Assembly: GCF_034702125.1 (NCBI RefSeq)
Contig: NW_026945764.1
Span: forward strand, 620,805 to 684,804
From: Engraulis encrasicolus
Lineage: Eukaryota > Chordata > Actinopteri > Clupeiformes > Engraulidae
DNA: 64,000 nucleotides
Reading direction: 5' to 3'
Positions 24,751-36,500 of the stretch are shown here, piece after piece. A program made the position numbers and the translations under genes. The notes under the pieces were generated by a model, which was not told the DNA's origin, did no database searches, and saw nothing but the letters and a program-made list of their open reading frames with translations. Position 1 is the first letter of the stretch; each line of letters starts with the position of its first letter.

Positions 24751-25035
24751 CTTAAGGAAGAAGAAATCCGCACTCACAAACTGCGTCTCATTATTTATTT
24801 ATAATACCACCATGTCCAAAAAGCAAACGCGTTTCGGCTATCAAGCCTTCATCAGTGCGTGGTGCTTGTTAGCCGAAACGTGTTTGCTTTTTGGACATGG
24901 TGGTAATATAAATAAATAATGAGACGCAGTTTGTGAGTGCGGATTTCTTCTTCCTTAAGTTGACGCTTTTTATCTCGCACCCAAAAGCTTTTCGGTTTTC
25001 CAAGAAGTTGAGCGCGTCCTCTGCCAATACTTGAT
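24751..25035 (-). mobile_element. Hairpin retroelement insertion with hammerhead-like core
   Basis: A 285-bp insertion flanked by the 14-bp direct repeat GGCTGTAGGATCAA (24737-24750 and 25036-25049). Two near-perfect inverted arms of about 90 bp (24751-24840 and about 24872-24962) face a short loop, and about 70 bp of unique sequence follows on the right. The loop and adjoining arm carry a hammerhead-ribozyme-like core on the minus strand. Length, target duplication and ribozyme core point to a Penelope-like or retrozyme-like short element. The assignment is inferred. Confidence 0.6.
24831..24855 (-). ncRNA. Hammerhead-ribozyme-like core
   Basis: On the minus strand the order is CTGATGA, A, GGCT, loop TGAT, AGCC, GAAAC: the conserved CUGANGA and GAAA boxes separated by a perfect 4-bp helix II. 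The flanking inverted arms could pair as a long helix III, placing ACGU opposite ACG with a U at the expected cleavage position. Helix I is weak. This is motif reading only; no folding was run. Confidence 0.5.
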
Positions 25036-25083
25036 GGCTGTAGGATCAATGCATCGATACAAAACGATTACTATTTACACCTC

Positions 25084-26932
25084 AGGTCAAAAAATGTTGT
25101 ACTTAAGTGTATTTTAAATATGTTTAATTTCCGATTAGTATATTTTAAGTACACTGTATGTTTTAAGTAGTCCTTAAGTATGTTTTTTTTTAATATACTT
25201 ATAGTTGAGTGTATTTTAATCACATTTTAAACACATTTATATTCTTAAAGTAATGTACTTAAATATAGTTTTAAAAAATATACCATTAGTGTAATATATT
25301 TTAATTGTATTTTAAGTGTACTTGCATTTGTAAAGTAATGTGCTTAAGTGTGGTATTAGAAAATATACTATTAGTGTAATGTATTTTAAATCTATTTTAA
25401 GTGTATTTGTATTTTAAATACATTTGTATTTTTAAAGTAATGTGCTAAAGTGTGGTATTACAAAATATACTATTAGTATATTGTATTTTAAGTCTATTAT
25501 AAGTGTTTTTGTATTTTTAAAGTTATGCACTTAAGTATGGTATTAGTAAATATACTATTAGTGTAATGTATTTACAATCTATTTTAAGTGTATTTGTACT
25601 TTTAAAGTAAAATGCTAAAGTTTGGTATTAGAAAGTATATTTGAAATGTACTTAGGTTAAGTATGATTTTAGTATATTAAGTTCACTTGTACAAAGTTGG
25701 ATTTTAGTACACAAAAGTCGACTTAAAATGTGTTTAAAGATGGCCTCTCAACGTCATTTGATTAATATTGCTGTGTTCCCCATTGTTATTGAATGTGTTA
25801 CACATTGGTCCTGTTTTAAAAAACTTTCTGTTTGCTTTGTTTCAAGCCGTTTTTGCAATCGAGCAAGGTGACTTGTGGAGAAACGAGAGGGTGTTCCGTG
25901 TTTCTCGTGGAAATGCGTCTCTGATTGGCTCACTCTTCCAGCTCTCGTGGAAATGCGTCTCTGATTGGCTCAGTCCTCCTGTTCTTGGAGAGAATGTAAT
26001 GGGAAACAGAGTCGCCACTTGCACTATAGGGGCGCCAACGGAGGCGTGCATGCTCCATTCAGGGCTGTGGTCTTTCGATAGCGACCCCTAGGCGAGCTGC
26101 AGGCACGGAGCAACCGGAGTGGGCTTGCTCTATGGATGAGGCTTTGTGCTGTGTGTGTACCTGAGAGTAGCAACCAGCTGATAGCTAAGCTAAGCTAGAT
26201 TTCGGGCCACCAGACGTTGCTTGTATTGAAAACAAGCAGAAAAAAAATACTCAACATGTTTTTAGAAAAATTGGTCGACATAAACCTTTGTGGCCAACGC
26301 CTTCTTTCGACGTGACGAAACACAGAAAGGCTTTCGTGATTCGCTCGTTTCTCTGCATTATTTATGTAAATTGGGAAACACTGGGAAACACAGCCAGGCG
26401 ACGTGACGCACCGCTATGAGAGCCTTGCAAGTGAGTTTAACTTGGGGTAACCGTCCGATCTTCAAAAAGGAGTGAGTAAAACTGTGTTTTATTGAAGTTA
26501 GCCTTTAAGCTGTACTTAATCATATTTCAAGTGTATTTAAGTATACTATAAGTTGTCCCAAAATAGCATAATTTAAGTATGTACTTCTGTAGCATGCTAT
26601 AAAGTACTTTCTTATGACCTTGAAATAGATTTGTAGTATACTTGAAGTACACTAAACTGCATGCTAAAGTACACATTAAACATTTGAAATGTACTTAAAG
26701 TTAAGTTTGATTTTAGTATATTAGGTACACTTGTACAAAGTTTGATTTTAGTACCAAAAATTCTTCTTAAAATGTGCTAAAGCTCTACTTAATCATATTT
26801 CAAGTGTATTGAAGCATACTATAAGTTGTCCCAAAATAACGTTCTTTTAATACACACTTTTGAAGTATATTTTAAATAGAAAAATACATACTTATTAAGT
26901 ATATATTAAGTAGCCTACACTTTTTTACCTGT
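25084..26932. mobile_element. Second AAGTATACTT-type element
   Basis: The ends CAGGTCAAAAAA and TTTTTTACCTG are inverted repeats similar in style to those of the 17981-23826 element. The left half (about 25090-25680) is an imperfect tandem array of about 100-bp units built from ATTTTAAGTGTATTTG and AATATACTATTAGTGTAAT words. A 767-bp insertion interrupts it. No coding sequence is visible. Confidence 0.5.
25738..26504. mobile_element. TTAA-flanked insertion in the AAGTATACTT element
   Basis: TTAA flanks both sides (25734-25737 and 26505-26508). Uninterrupted versions of the site (AAAATGTGATTAAGCT and ATTTGTTTAAGCTGTACTT) exist at about 37798 and 38101, so this is an insertion. It includes a 30-bp block (TCTCGTGGAAATGCGTCTCT onward) repeated in direct orientation at about 25902 and 25941. 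No coding sequence is recognised. Confidence 0.6.
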
Positions 26933-27140
26933 GTACTTTTTTTAACCATCATTTTAGTGTATTTTAACCTAGGCTTATTCATTCATTACGCTTCGTAACA
27001 TTAAATAACCTTCCACCTTCCATTTTGTTAATGCATTTTCATGGTAAAAACACCATATTGAAGAGCACACCCAGATCTTAAAAAAGCATGTAAACCTACC
27101 TATTTAACTTTAAGCACAATACTGAAGTCTGTACTTAAGA

Positions 27141-27428
27141 GTGATTCTACGATTCCCCTACGCTTTTGGCAAAAGCAAAATGTCAATTATCAGTATTTTT
27201 TTTCAACTAAATGACCTAGATGTTTACATAGTGTATATATTTAATTTTCCAAACAAACAAATTGCCAAGCTTAATCTTAAATCATTTGATAAATACTCTA
27301 ATGAAAGCGAACATTTGCTTAATTATTTTGTCAACAGTGTTATGGACAAATACTATGTCATTTCAAACATATATAAAAATACTACAGAGTTAAAACAATA
27401 TATGTTTGAAAGTGCTTATGTCCCTTAG
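27141..27428 (+). CDS. 95-codon frame of the TTAA-type element (hypothetical)
   Basis: The ATG lies inside the terminal repeat and the frame runs 95 codons to a stop. The protein is AT-codon-rich and hydrophobic in its first third (IISIFFQLNDLDVYIVYIF), then polar, with no motif I recognise. The inverted copy at 40741-41028 encodes the same protein with 4 substitutions and no frameshift. Conservation may just reflect recent common origin of the two copies, so coding status is unproven. Confidence 0.25.
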   Translation: MILRFPYAFGKSKMSIISIFFQLNDLDVYIVYIFNFPNKQIAKLNLKSFDKYSNESEHLLNYFVNSVMDKYYVISNIYKNTTELKQYMFESAYVP

Positions 27429-27852
27429 CAGTAATGTTGTCATTAATCTGTGCAACTGATATAGAAAATGTGATTGTTGAGCTTCATAAGTAGGATTTTA
27501 TGAGTCACTGTGATACAGACCGACACATTTTTCATCATAAATCCCTGTAACGTCTGATTTGAATATAGTCACCCTCCTTACACAAGACTTCCTTCTCCAG
27601 AGATAATCCCTAGTGTATATTCATAGGATTTTTCCAACACATAAGGGATCAATAGCGCAAAAACACTTTCAAAACAGTCAACGGTGTTACTCAACTGTGT
27701 TACGGTCAACAGTGCAGGGGAACAAGTCGGCACTTTTTTAGGAGAAAAAACAGAGCAGACAAACCCATCTCCCTAGAACACAAATTATTTTGTTTGTTTG
27801 TCTGTCAATATGGATATAAATTGGCAAAAACATACTCCTCCTCAACTGTCAT

Positions 27853-28040
27853 CAGTGTTGCCAGATTGGGCTGGTTCCCGCCCAATTGGGCTGCTTAGGA
27901 TGGCCGTGTGCGGGTAAAAATGGCATCTATCAGAAAAAACCTTCCCACTGCCATATAAATCAATAGAATTGGGCGGGTTTTTAGGGCGGATTTTGATCAT
28001 TTTTTGGGCTGGAAATCATCAGCCTCATCTGGCAACCCTG
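27853..28040. mobile_element. hAT MITE nested in copy 1
   Basis: A 188-bp element with ends CAGTGTTGCCAGAT / ATCTGGCAACCCTG and a perfect 8-bp target duplication ACTGTCAT (27845-27852 and 28041-28048). The same insertion is present in the inverted copy, so it predates their separation. Confidence 0.88.
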
Positions 28041-28810
28041 ACTGTCATACTTAATTGTAACACCATTGACGGTAACACAGTTGACATTTCAGCCATTTTT
28101 ATGGTGTTGTGCTAACTGAGGACCTCAGAAGGTCCACCACAACACCTTAATCAATTCATGTATCTGTATGCTTTATCTGTGTTTTTCTACATGTGATTTC
28201 TAATTCAGATTCTTATGAATATGATGATAACACAGTTGACAGGCAATTTTCTCGCTATTAGAACATGAAAAAGAATGGATTAAATTATGGAAGGATGGAG
28301 CTCAAAATTTACCAAAAAGTCTTCCCGTATCCTGCCAAAGAGGTTATGACATCACGTGATGTTATTCGTATGGCCTAAGACCAAACCATTACTGATTTAT
28401 GGAGGAGGTTTCAGACCGTGACACGGTTAACACAGTTTTCGTGGACACACACAAAATGGCAAATTTCATGTATAATGGAAAGGACAATGGTCTTTCTGAC
28501 AGTTTTGTCATATTGTGATGATTACTGTGAATCAACATTTGCAATCGTCTTGGGCAAAACAAGTTTTTTTACATGCTAATATGAAGACTGAATCTGACAT
28601 TTGGAAAACAGGACGGCATGAAAACGCCCAAAACCAGTATTGAATATTCATTCTTGCTGAGGGAAATAATGCTATGTCTACACTTTCTGTATTATATGAA
28701 AGATAAATGTTTTCTAATGTCCAAAACATCATTGGATGCAGTTAATAGTTAGTGGAATTGCCAAATAAAATCCACGGACTTCAAAGTGTAGCCGAATTAG
28801 AGAATCACTC

Positions 28811-28964
28811 TTAAGTTGTGTTATTAGTGTATTCAATTCACTTTAAGTGTACTTTTTGGTGCACAAATTAAACATGTAAAAGTGTCTTTAATTCGATAAA
28901 AGCATACCACCACCAATGATTTCTAAGTATTATAATTAAGTATATAAAAGTATACTTAAAGTGT
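28811..28964. repeat. AAGTATACTT-type sequence, left part
   Basis: A remnant of the same repeat family, interrupted by the 8.4-kb element. It resumes at 37337. Confidence 0.55.
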
Positions 28965-29242
28965 ATGGAACGCCAAATGAGCCACGCTTAATTAAATAAA
29001 TACACCAACAAATAATTAATTAAATGTGTCACTAATTAATTTAAAGTAGAATTAAATAATTAAAATTGGCATTAAATATATAATTTATGAATTAAATGGC
29101 AATTTATATAATGTAATGTTAAATATTTCTTTCGCAATTCAATTAATTATTTAATTAATTTATTTAATTATTTCATGTTACGTGTGTTTCAGCACATCAT
29201 TAATTAAATTAATCTGTCAATCTCACCCATCAAAGTCAGTGG
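28965..29242 (+). repeat. Left terminal inverted repeat of the 8.4-kb element
   Basis: Very AT-rich (TTAATTAA-type words), becoming GC-balanced at the inner edge with CTCACCCATCAAAGTC. It matches the reverse complement of 37123-37336 with small gaps. Confidence 0.75.
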
Positions 29243-30967
29243 GCGGAAACACTGACGTAAACGGGCGGGACTAGTGCCAATCTGGTGTTATCGACTGCTT
29301 TGGTCTGAAGCGTAACACCTCCTACATGACATGAATGGATCAAGGAGGAAAGCTGCTTCTATTCGAAATATGACCAAAAAGGGTTGTGAGTGATTGGGAC
29401 TGTAGCACTGTCAACATTTCAAGTGAAAGGCTTAGAGTTTTATCTTTAGGAAAATGTATTCGTAAAATTAGCTTGTTGGCCATGAAGTTTTAAAAGGAGT
29501 GGATGCATGTTGTCGAGATACGTTGAGGATGACAGCTGCCTCCAAGTTCTTCTTGGCTTCCTCGCGGCCTATCCACTATAAGGGCTCCGGGAACCAACTC
29601 TCCTCCATCATCGTGTTAGTTGTTTGACACACTTTCTCACAGGTAATGTAGACAATTTTGAAAGGCATTTGCCGTTATGTAACCTGACAAAACGTTGGAA
29701 CTAGCCGGCTACGTGGTCTCATTTTCACCGTGGTAATGCTAGTTGCATTTGTCATAAGTAGCACAGTCAGAATGACCGCCGAGTAGATGGTATGCTAAGA
29801 AACAAAGTAGATGGTATGCTAAGAAACATTACCAACGTTGTTCAATAACAATGTTGGCGGACGCTCCAGTTTTTGAATGGGATCGAGACGTCAACTAGCG
29901 ATACTCTTCTAGGAGGGTGCTAGTGCTAGAAAAATAGCATTAGCAGGCATCACTACACAACAAATTACCAGTTACTTATCACACCATAGAAAACAAGCAA
30001 GTATGAAGTGATTAGTTTGCGAATTCAAGGTGGATAGCTTGGTCACTAGCAAATGGTATGAATATCAAGAGTACATTAAAGGTAGAGTACCTCCCAGTGC
30101 TTGGCTTACTAGTTCAACTTCAGAACATTCTGGGACTAGATCTGTCCAGTTATGTTCATGAGCGGTCCGAGACTATTTTCGCTCTCTTGAATATGAATCC
30201 TGTATTGTCACGTAATGCAGTTAAATAAGTTAAACTGATTTGGTATGTAGCACGTTTTAAAATGTTGCATTTTGCCTTTGTAGGGCAGTAGGCCTACTGT
30301 TGTTATCAATGTCATAGTATTCCACAATGTAACAGCCTCAATTATTTGTTTTATGTACTTAATGTGTTTATGTCTGTCATGTGTATACTATGAAGTGCTA
30401 TAGCGTTCTTCACTCTCTCACTCACACACACACACTGGTTTTATTCAGAACATTGTGGAAGATGAATAGAAGTAATCTGAGATCTGCTGTAATTCCTACA
30501 TCTGTATCGCACTGTATTTTCAGAAATAAAAAGGGGATACTGTGACCAAACCGGCCTATTACTGATGTCCATACAGACTAGCCCTACACAAGACAATGTC
30601 TGTCACATTGGTGCCATGACCGAGTTGGACCTTCGCCCAACCGGGATCATTCTGGACATCATCTGCGTTGTGGTATTATACAGTATATTGCGTATATTGC
30701 ATCCATGTATGGAAATGGTAAAATATGTAACCCACTTGTACTATCTTAATGTGGTACAATCAAACCTTATTTGACTAATCAAGTGTGGAAGTGATACTGT
30801 TTAGGAATTTTAAGATTTATTCTGTAGAGCTTTCTTTTAGATTACTACTTTATCTTAACCCCTCCACCTTTAAAAAAAAATAATCTTTATCTGTTAAATG
30901 TTGTGTGTGTGTGGGTGTGAGAAGTGTACCACCCACTGCAAAACAATTGCCAATACTGGGACATAAG

Positions 30968-30984
30968 GCTACCACTACTACTAT

Positions 30985-31021
<37 letters not shown>
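30968..31021 (+). repeat. (ACT)n microsatellite
   Basis: Trinucleotide array about 54 bp long inside the 8.4-kb element. Confidence 0.95.
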
Positions 31022-32953
31022 GTGCTATTTTTGGAAATAAGCTCACCTCCCTCATTACTCATAATCACCTCCCTGTGAGTTAAATGATTGAGTTTTACCT
31101 TTCCCTAGCCGCCAGCTGGTCTCATAGGATGCAATGTTTATCACTAGCATGGAGCATGGAGGTAGTATTTGCACAGCCATACTCTGAAAACGATTGAAAG
31201 TACAGGAGGAAGGTAAACCTCGATCATTTAACTCAAGGGGAGGCGTAATATGAGCTTATTTCCACAAATGGCACAGTATCAATTTAGCTGAGATTGCAAG
31301 CTTGCACGGATCATGGATCATCTGACTTTATGTGTATTATTTATGCAGATAATCAACAAAGCCTGACTGCCCACAACACCTGGATCAGAGAGCCAGTCCA
31401 ATGAAATCTGTCAAGAAAACCGCAGATAAACAAGGCCTGTATCATCATTGTAGTCTAGTACTACACTTTTTTTAAGTAATTATTAATAATGAATAATTCA
31501 ATTTTATTTTATTATTTTATTCTTATACATAGACAGAACATGACATGCTTGTATCATTGCAAAAAAAAAAAAAAAAACGAACTATACAATCAGTCATGCA
31601 CTCTCAGACGCACTCACTTACTATACAACTCACCACACACATGTTAATCCATTACAATTTGTTCATTCAGCTCTAACATACCCACATTTTTAATTTAAAA
31701 AACCCTCAAATCTCAAGAACCTGAATGCAGCGTATATGTGTCTCCAGGCTACAATGGGTTAAAGCGCTGGAGGCCAAAAGGAAAGTAGAGTGATTACACT
31801 CATTCTAAAACTGGGCGCAATGTGGACAGTATTCCAAGTGCGCCTTTAAATAATATTGGTTTGTGGGTTTTGTGTTGTTTATTGGGTCAGAGGTGGGCCC
31901 CAAGGTTCAGTTACACCATTAGGTGTAAGTGATCACCATTCTTTGTTACACCATGATTTTCCTAAATGTATGCATATTCCAGTTCAGTCTTGTTTATATA
32001 ATTCTGCACAACTTGGTTTATCTTTCTTCCCATGTTTAACTGCAGTCAACCTGCCATCCAAGCCGAGGCCAAACACATCATAGCACTGAGGTGGTCAACC
32101 AAGGTTGCAGATAGGGATGAGTTCCACGACGTGTCCACCAAGACCAGAGGAGGCTGCTGCGGACAGCTCCCCTGCAAGAAACCTTGCTACGCCCAGTATA
32201 GGCACACAACTCTAATTTCACTGCATGTTTTAGTATTTCTATGCATGCAACCTATAAATCCTTTAAATCTTGCAATTGATGTAGACTTGTAAGCCATCTT
32301 TAAGCAACTAATACGTTATTCTAACCTCTTCACATTGATACACATTTTGTGCACTTCAGATCAATTTCCTGTATTTTGTTCTTGCTCTTTCCCTGCAGAA
32401 ACACAATTGAACAGATTTAATAAATGTTCGTCTTTGTCAATAATTGTATCTTCTTTTCAGCATGAACTGAGCCAAGTTAACTTTCTAGTCAAAGTATCTA
32501 TTGGAGGCATAAATAACAAGAGGAAGACTAGCCATCAATAATTACAATATTTACAAGCAGTGAAAGAGGCACGGACTATCCAAATATGCCACATATTTGT
32601 TACAGTGAAGAAGTTGTGATGCTGTACATGTTTACTCCATCTACAGGCTGCTATAGACTGTTAGTTTTCCACAAAGAAGCCTAGAGTCGAGACCTTTGTT
32701 CAATCTTCTGACATGCTCTTACTCTTGACAAATGGGTACTATATCAGCTTTATTACTTTATTGAATCCTAAAATTGTCCAGCACATATGAATTGGACGTA
32801 TCTTGGAGTAAATAAGCTACTATCCAGATTTAAAGATCAATGTGAGCTGAAAGATTTTTTTCATCCCTGCGCAAGAGGCCAGGAAGGTTTGTCAAAGGTT
32901 GGAGTAAGTCTCTTTTTTTCGCGACTAATCGTGACTAGATATATCGATCAGTC
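31022..32953. other. Interior of the 8.4-kb element, no gene recognised
   Basis: The longest frames here are 75-86 codons and unrelated to families I know. A poly(A) run of 17 lies at about 31560. One GC-balanced patch at about 32040-32200 looks compositionally exon-like and encodes a Cys-rich stretch (GGCCGQLPCKKPC), but no homology is recognised. Confidence 0.35.
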
Positions 32954-33239
32954 CAGTGTTTCTCAACAGGGGTGCCGGGGCACCGCGGAAAAGTGGCTGA
33001 TAAATAAATTATGTAATATAAGATATATTTGTCTAAATTGATAAGTTAATGCTAGTCAGTGGAATCTTTCATCTGCCATTTACGCACAATAAAGTAAATT
33101 TAGGTCACCCCAGTAAGCTGCAACTTCAAACGTAGGTCGTGTGATGTGTTACTTTTCTAAGCTTGTGTGGTATCGGATGCGATGCCATGTTACGGCTTGT
33201 TGGAAGGGTGCCTCGCCTAAAAAAGGCTGAGAAACACTG
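32954..33239. mobile_element. hAT-type MITE in the 8.4-kb element
   Basis: A 286-bp element with ends CAGTGTTTCTCA / TGAGAAACACTG and flanks GATCAGTC (32946-32953) and GATAAGTC (33240-33247), an 8-bp target duplication with one mismatch. Confidence 0.82.
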
Positions 33240-33286
33240 GATAAGTCGACTATTAAATTTATCGTTAGTTGCAGCCCTAGTAGGTT
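33240..33286. repeat. End of another hAT-like repeat
   Basis: CGTTAGTTGCAGCCCTA reads TAGGGCTGCAACTAACG on the minus strand, a well-known fish hAT-like terminus. The opposite end was not located. Confidence 0.5.
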
Positions 33287-33430
33287 CTATGAATACCATC
33301 AATACAATATAGCTGGTATGCTACAACTGCTGATAATAATTTGCCCCTGTAGGGCCTAGGGGCCTACAGTATTTTCACTTCGATAAACCCTTAACTGTCA
33401 CTGTAAGGGTTAGATAATCATTATTGGTCA

Positions 33431-34846
33431 CAGGGCTCTCAAGTCTCACGCATTGAGCGTGTGACACACTCTTCAGAGTGTTTTCACACTCTCACACGCC
33501 ACACATGCGTTTTCACACGCCCGTCAGAAGAACTCACCAGAGTCAAGATATCGTCTGGCTGATATTTTAACCTTGCTCGGGATTCAGATTAACCCCTGCA
33601 GGCTCAGGCGCGCATGATATTATGATCCAGGATGCATCAACCTACAGATGTTGTGCGCCAGCTTGCACAACAATGGTGACAACTCTTTAAAATATAAAAT
33701 AAACCCATCCACCCCAATATCGCGATCATAAAATGTTCACAATAATATCTCCAGTATATTTACATCCCCAGTACATTAAACATTCACAAACACACTTAAA
33801 AATCCAAAACAGTAATTGCATAACCCACTCCCAGCGTGCTCAGCTTCAGGAAGTAACAGGCACCCACTGGCTGAATCTCAAATGGCGCACTTGTGCACTT
33901 CAGGCACTATGTTTCAGTGCGTAACTAATACGGCATACACACTGAAACATGGACACTGAAGTGCACAAGTGCACCATTTGAGATTCAGAGTGTCACAGGG
34001 TGACTATCAGGCGGAATCTATAAGAAATGGCGTTGTTTTCCTTGGGAGAGTTTTAGAAGACGGACATGTGGAATCGGGAAACGCACACGCCAGACTAATG
34101 AGTGTAAACAAGCGCAGGTGGAAGAATGGGAGGATGGGACCGGTGATTGGTGGTTTTCGGGAGGGAGGTGGAGGGACGACCACGACCCCGAAGCAGGAGA
34201 CGTGATGCCCGTGAGCCGGTGACCGGATGGGACCAGGCAAGAGCCAGACGATGACTGCGCGATCCTATGGATCCGGATGGAGGAAACCGACTGCTCGACA
34301 GAGGGAAGGGAGGCGGCATATTGCCAGATGGATGCCCGCGACCCGAGCAATGCTATTAAAGCCTCGTTGGATGTCAGATAAGTTACTCATCGTTTTGCCT
34401 GGTCGCCATGGTCTCCCAGTTGGAGTCCTCTCCAAGATGTGCGCTGCGCACTATGTGCATGGACGTTCTCTCTCTCTCTCTCTCTCTCTCGCGCGCTCTC
34501 GCTCGTGCGCTCTCTCTCCGGTCGCTCTCTCTCCCTCTCTCTTTCCTTGTCGTGGCCCGGCCAGTGGTTAGAATAGTCATATTTCATTAGACTGACTAGG
34601 CTACTGATTTCGTTTAGTGTGTTTATGTTTGGGTTGCCGTGCATGAAGAAAGCTGTGCATTCATATTCTTGCTTTGGCACCTCATGTTCTGAGGTTAGAT
34701 GTAGTGTTGTGATGAGGAAAAAGGAGCAATATCACATTTGTGGCTAGTAAAATAGCTGAATGACTAGTGACTTGGGATAACCACAAGTCACAATGGTCAG
34801 CAAGCGGAAAAGTTAATGTCAAGACCTGACACACACACACACACAC

Positions 34847-34877
<31 letters not shown>

Positions 34878-35415
34878 GCTGTGGTTGGTGAATAAGAGCG
34901 GTTCATCTCATGTGCCATAAGCAAAGAACAGCCAAAATGGATGTTTTTATTATTAGTAGTAGTATTCTTTGTTTGATCTATGCATTTCCTGAAAAGAACC
35001 TTTGACATTTAGTTTATTAAAAAAGAAAGAATGCACTTCTTTGTCCATGTGTCATATATCTGTATGTCGTGCAGTATTTCACTTTCAATTAATGAGGAAA
35101 TGTCAGTGCCAGCACCCATCTTTTGCATGGGCCTTTGGGTTTCTCAAGCTGACTTGGTTGTTTTGAAAGGCAGTATATAAAATGATGATGATGATTATTG
35201 TTATTATTATTATTATTATAACACTCACAAAATATTCAACATTTTAGTTTTCTTTACTAGATGAAACAAATGTCATAACTAGGCCTATTAGTGCTACTTA
35301 TGTGTTATTGTTGTTGTAATAACCGGCGATGGGCCGTTGGGCCGTTGGGCCGAAGGTTCGGTCCCCCCACCCACCCAATCTCACTCCCAACAAAATTCAA
35401 AACTTGAGAGCCCTG
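33431..35415. mobile_element. hAT-type element with perfect 8-bp target duplication
   Basis: The ends CAGGGCTCTCAAGT / AACTTGAGAGCCCTG lie between perfect ATTGGTCA repeats (33423-33430 and 35416-35423). Length is 1,985 bp. The interior holds a small hairpin MITE (33871-33990), GC-rich sequence at 34010-34600, a TC array (about 34469-34491) and a CA array (34829-34877). No transposase was recognised, so it is probably non-autonomous. Confidence 0.85.
33871..33990. mobile_element. Palindromic (foldback) MITE
   Basis: CTGAATCTCAAATGG followed by GCACTTGTGCACTTCA at the left is mirrored at the right as an inverted repeat of about 50 bp around a short loop. It is about 120 bp long and non-coding. 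Confidence 0.75.
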
Positions 35416-35455
35416 ATTGGTCAACTGTTAAACAATTGAGACATATATTGTTATA

Positions 35456-35640
35456 TTATAATAATAATAATAATAACTTGGTTTTATATAGCGCCTTTCA
35501 AGGATGGATAAGTGTTTCGGTCACAGAGTCGGAGAGTGAGGGCCGGAGTCTGGAGATGTTCTTGAGATAGAAAAAGGCAGATTTGGTGATGTTTTTGATG
35601 TGAGACTGGAATGAGAGGGAAGGGTCAAGTTATTATGTGT
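35456..35640 (-). repeat. Retroposon 3'-end fragment with (ATA)n tail
   Basis: An (ATA)n run is followed by ACTTGGTTTTATATAGCGCC. On the minus strand this reads as a retroposon 3' end next to its simple tail. It contains no coding remnant that I recognise. Confidence 0.45.
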
Positions 35641-36500
35641 AACAATTTTGAGTAAGTGTCTACCAAAGGGAGTGTGCCTATGTTTCCACAGCCCGCCCTC
35701 ATCACAAACACTGAAAACAATAACAAAAAAGGGGGGGGGGGGGAATTAGACTGAATTGTCCCGCAGGCCAATGGTACTGTTCCACCCAAAAACCTTTCCC
35801 TAACCTCATTGAAATCGTGCCTAACAGTAACACCAGCCATACCTACCTCTAAACCACAATGTAATGACCTCTAACCATGCTCTACTCATAATAGTAGAGA
35901 TGGACTTAACTAAACCACTACCAGGGTGGAATCATGCTTAAACCCACGTCAGTACACAATAACAATACAATACAAGATAACCTTTGTGGAAGCTATATGG
36001 GACTAATGGGATGTGGGAGCATAGGGCCGACCCCATGTCACATGTAATAGAAGTTACTACTTTGTGGCCATAGTATGTCAGAAACGTCAAAGTAACTGAA
36101 GTTGGTTTTGTTGCTGTTCCTGTCAGCATTCTGCCGTGGTCTGTGGGGCATTCTCGTGCAGTCACTTCTTTGGTGCGCGGCTTTGCCATCAGTTCATCCG
36201 TCCCAGTCCCATCTTCACTGTAAAAAGAAAAAAAAGCTTTTGGTCATGAAAACCAATGGAAGCAGTAGCAGCTAGCGAAAGAGAGACGGGCAGTAATCAG
36301 TTGCCTGGAATAGACGTAGGCCTACACGTTACAAAGTGTGTGCTACAATCATGTTACCTAATGTTACCCAAGCCCTAGTATGTTCACACACATCGCTACT
36401 ACAACGAAGTCAGATTGTTTCGACGAACTAGTTCTACATCTTAATTTACATGCATGCAAAGATTTTTCAAGGATGGCTGGGCTGGGGCACTCATGGCACT

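Larger units (their letters stand above)
24549..25083. mobile_element. hAT-like MITE interrupted by a hairpin insertion
   Basis: The ends AGGGGTGTAAATC and CTATTTACACCTC are inverted repeats, and the interior has ATCGAT/GATTCGATTCGAT words typical of this fish MITE type. A 285-bp insertion with a 14-bp target duplication splits it. Its own target duplication is not clear. Confidence 0.6.
27139..28810 (+). mobile_element. TTAA-type element, copy 1
   Basis: The ends GAGTGATTCT / AGAATCACTC are flanked by TTAA (27135-27138 and 28811-28814), with weaker TIR similarity for about 24 bp. An inverted second copy is at 38141-41030. Both contain the same nested hAT MITE and the same 95-codon frame. 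Words such as AACACAGTTGAC and its variants recur several times in both orientations. No known transposase is recognised. Confidence 0.78.

Noticed and set aside
30965..31021. CRISPR-like or regulatory array
   Set aside because: It is a simple ACT trinucleotide microsatellite. No spacer-repeat arrangement exists anywhere in the window.
34007..34600. Several overlapping frames in the GC-rich interior of the 33431-35415 hAT element
   Set aside because: Frames occur on both strands because of base composition and TC arrays. None has hAT transposase motifs.
35938..36214. Possible minus-strand exon after a TTTTTCTTTTTACAG acceptor-like sequence in the 8.4-kb element
   Set aside because: There is one acceptor-like site and an 83-codon frame with no recognised domain and no matching donor. 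It remains conceivable as part of a split element gene.
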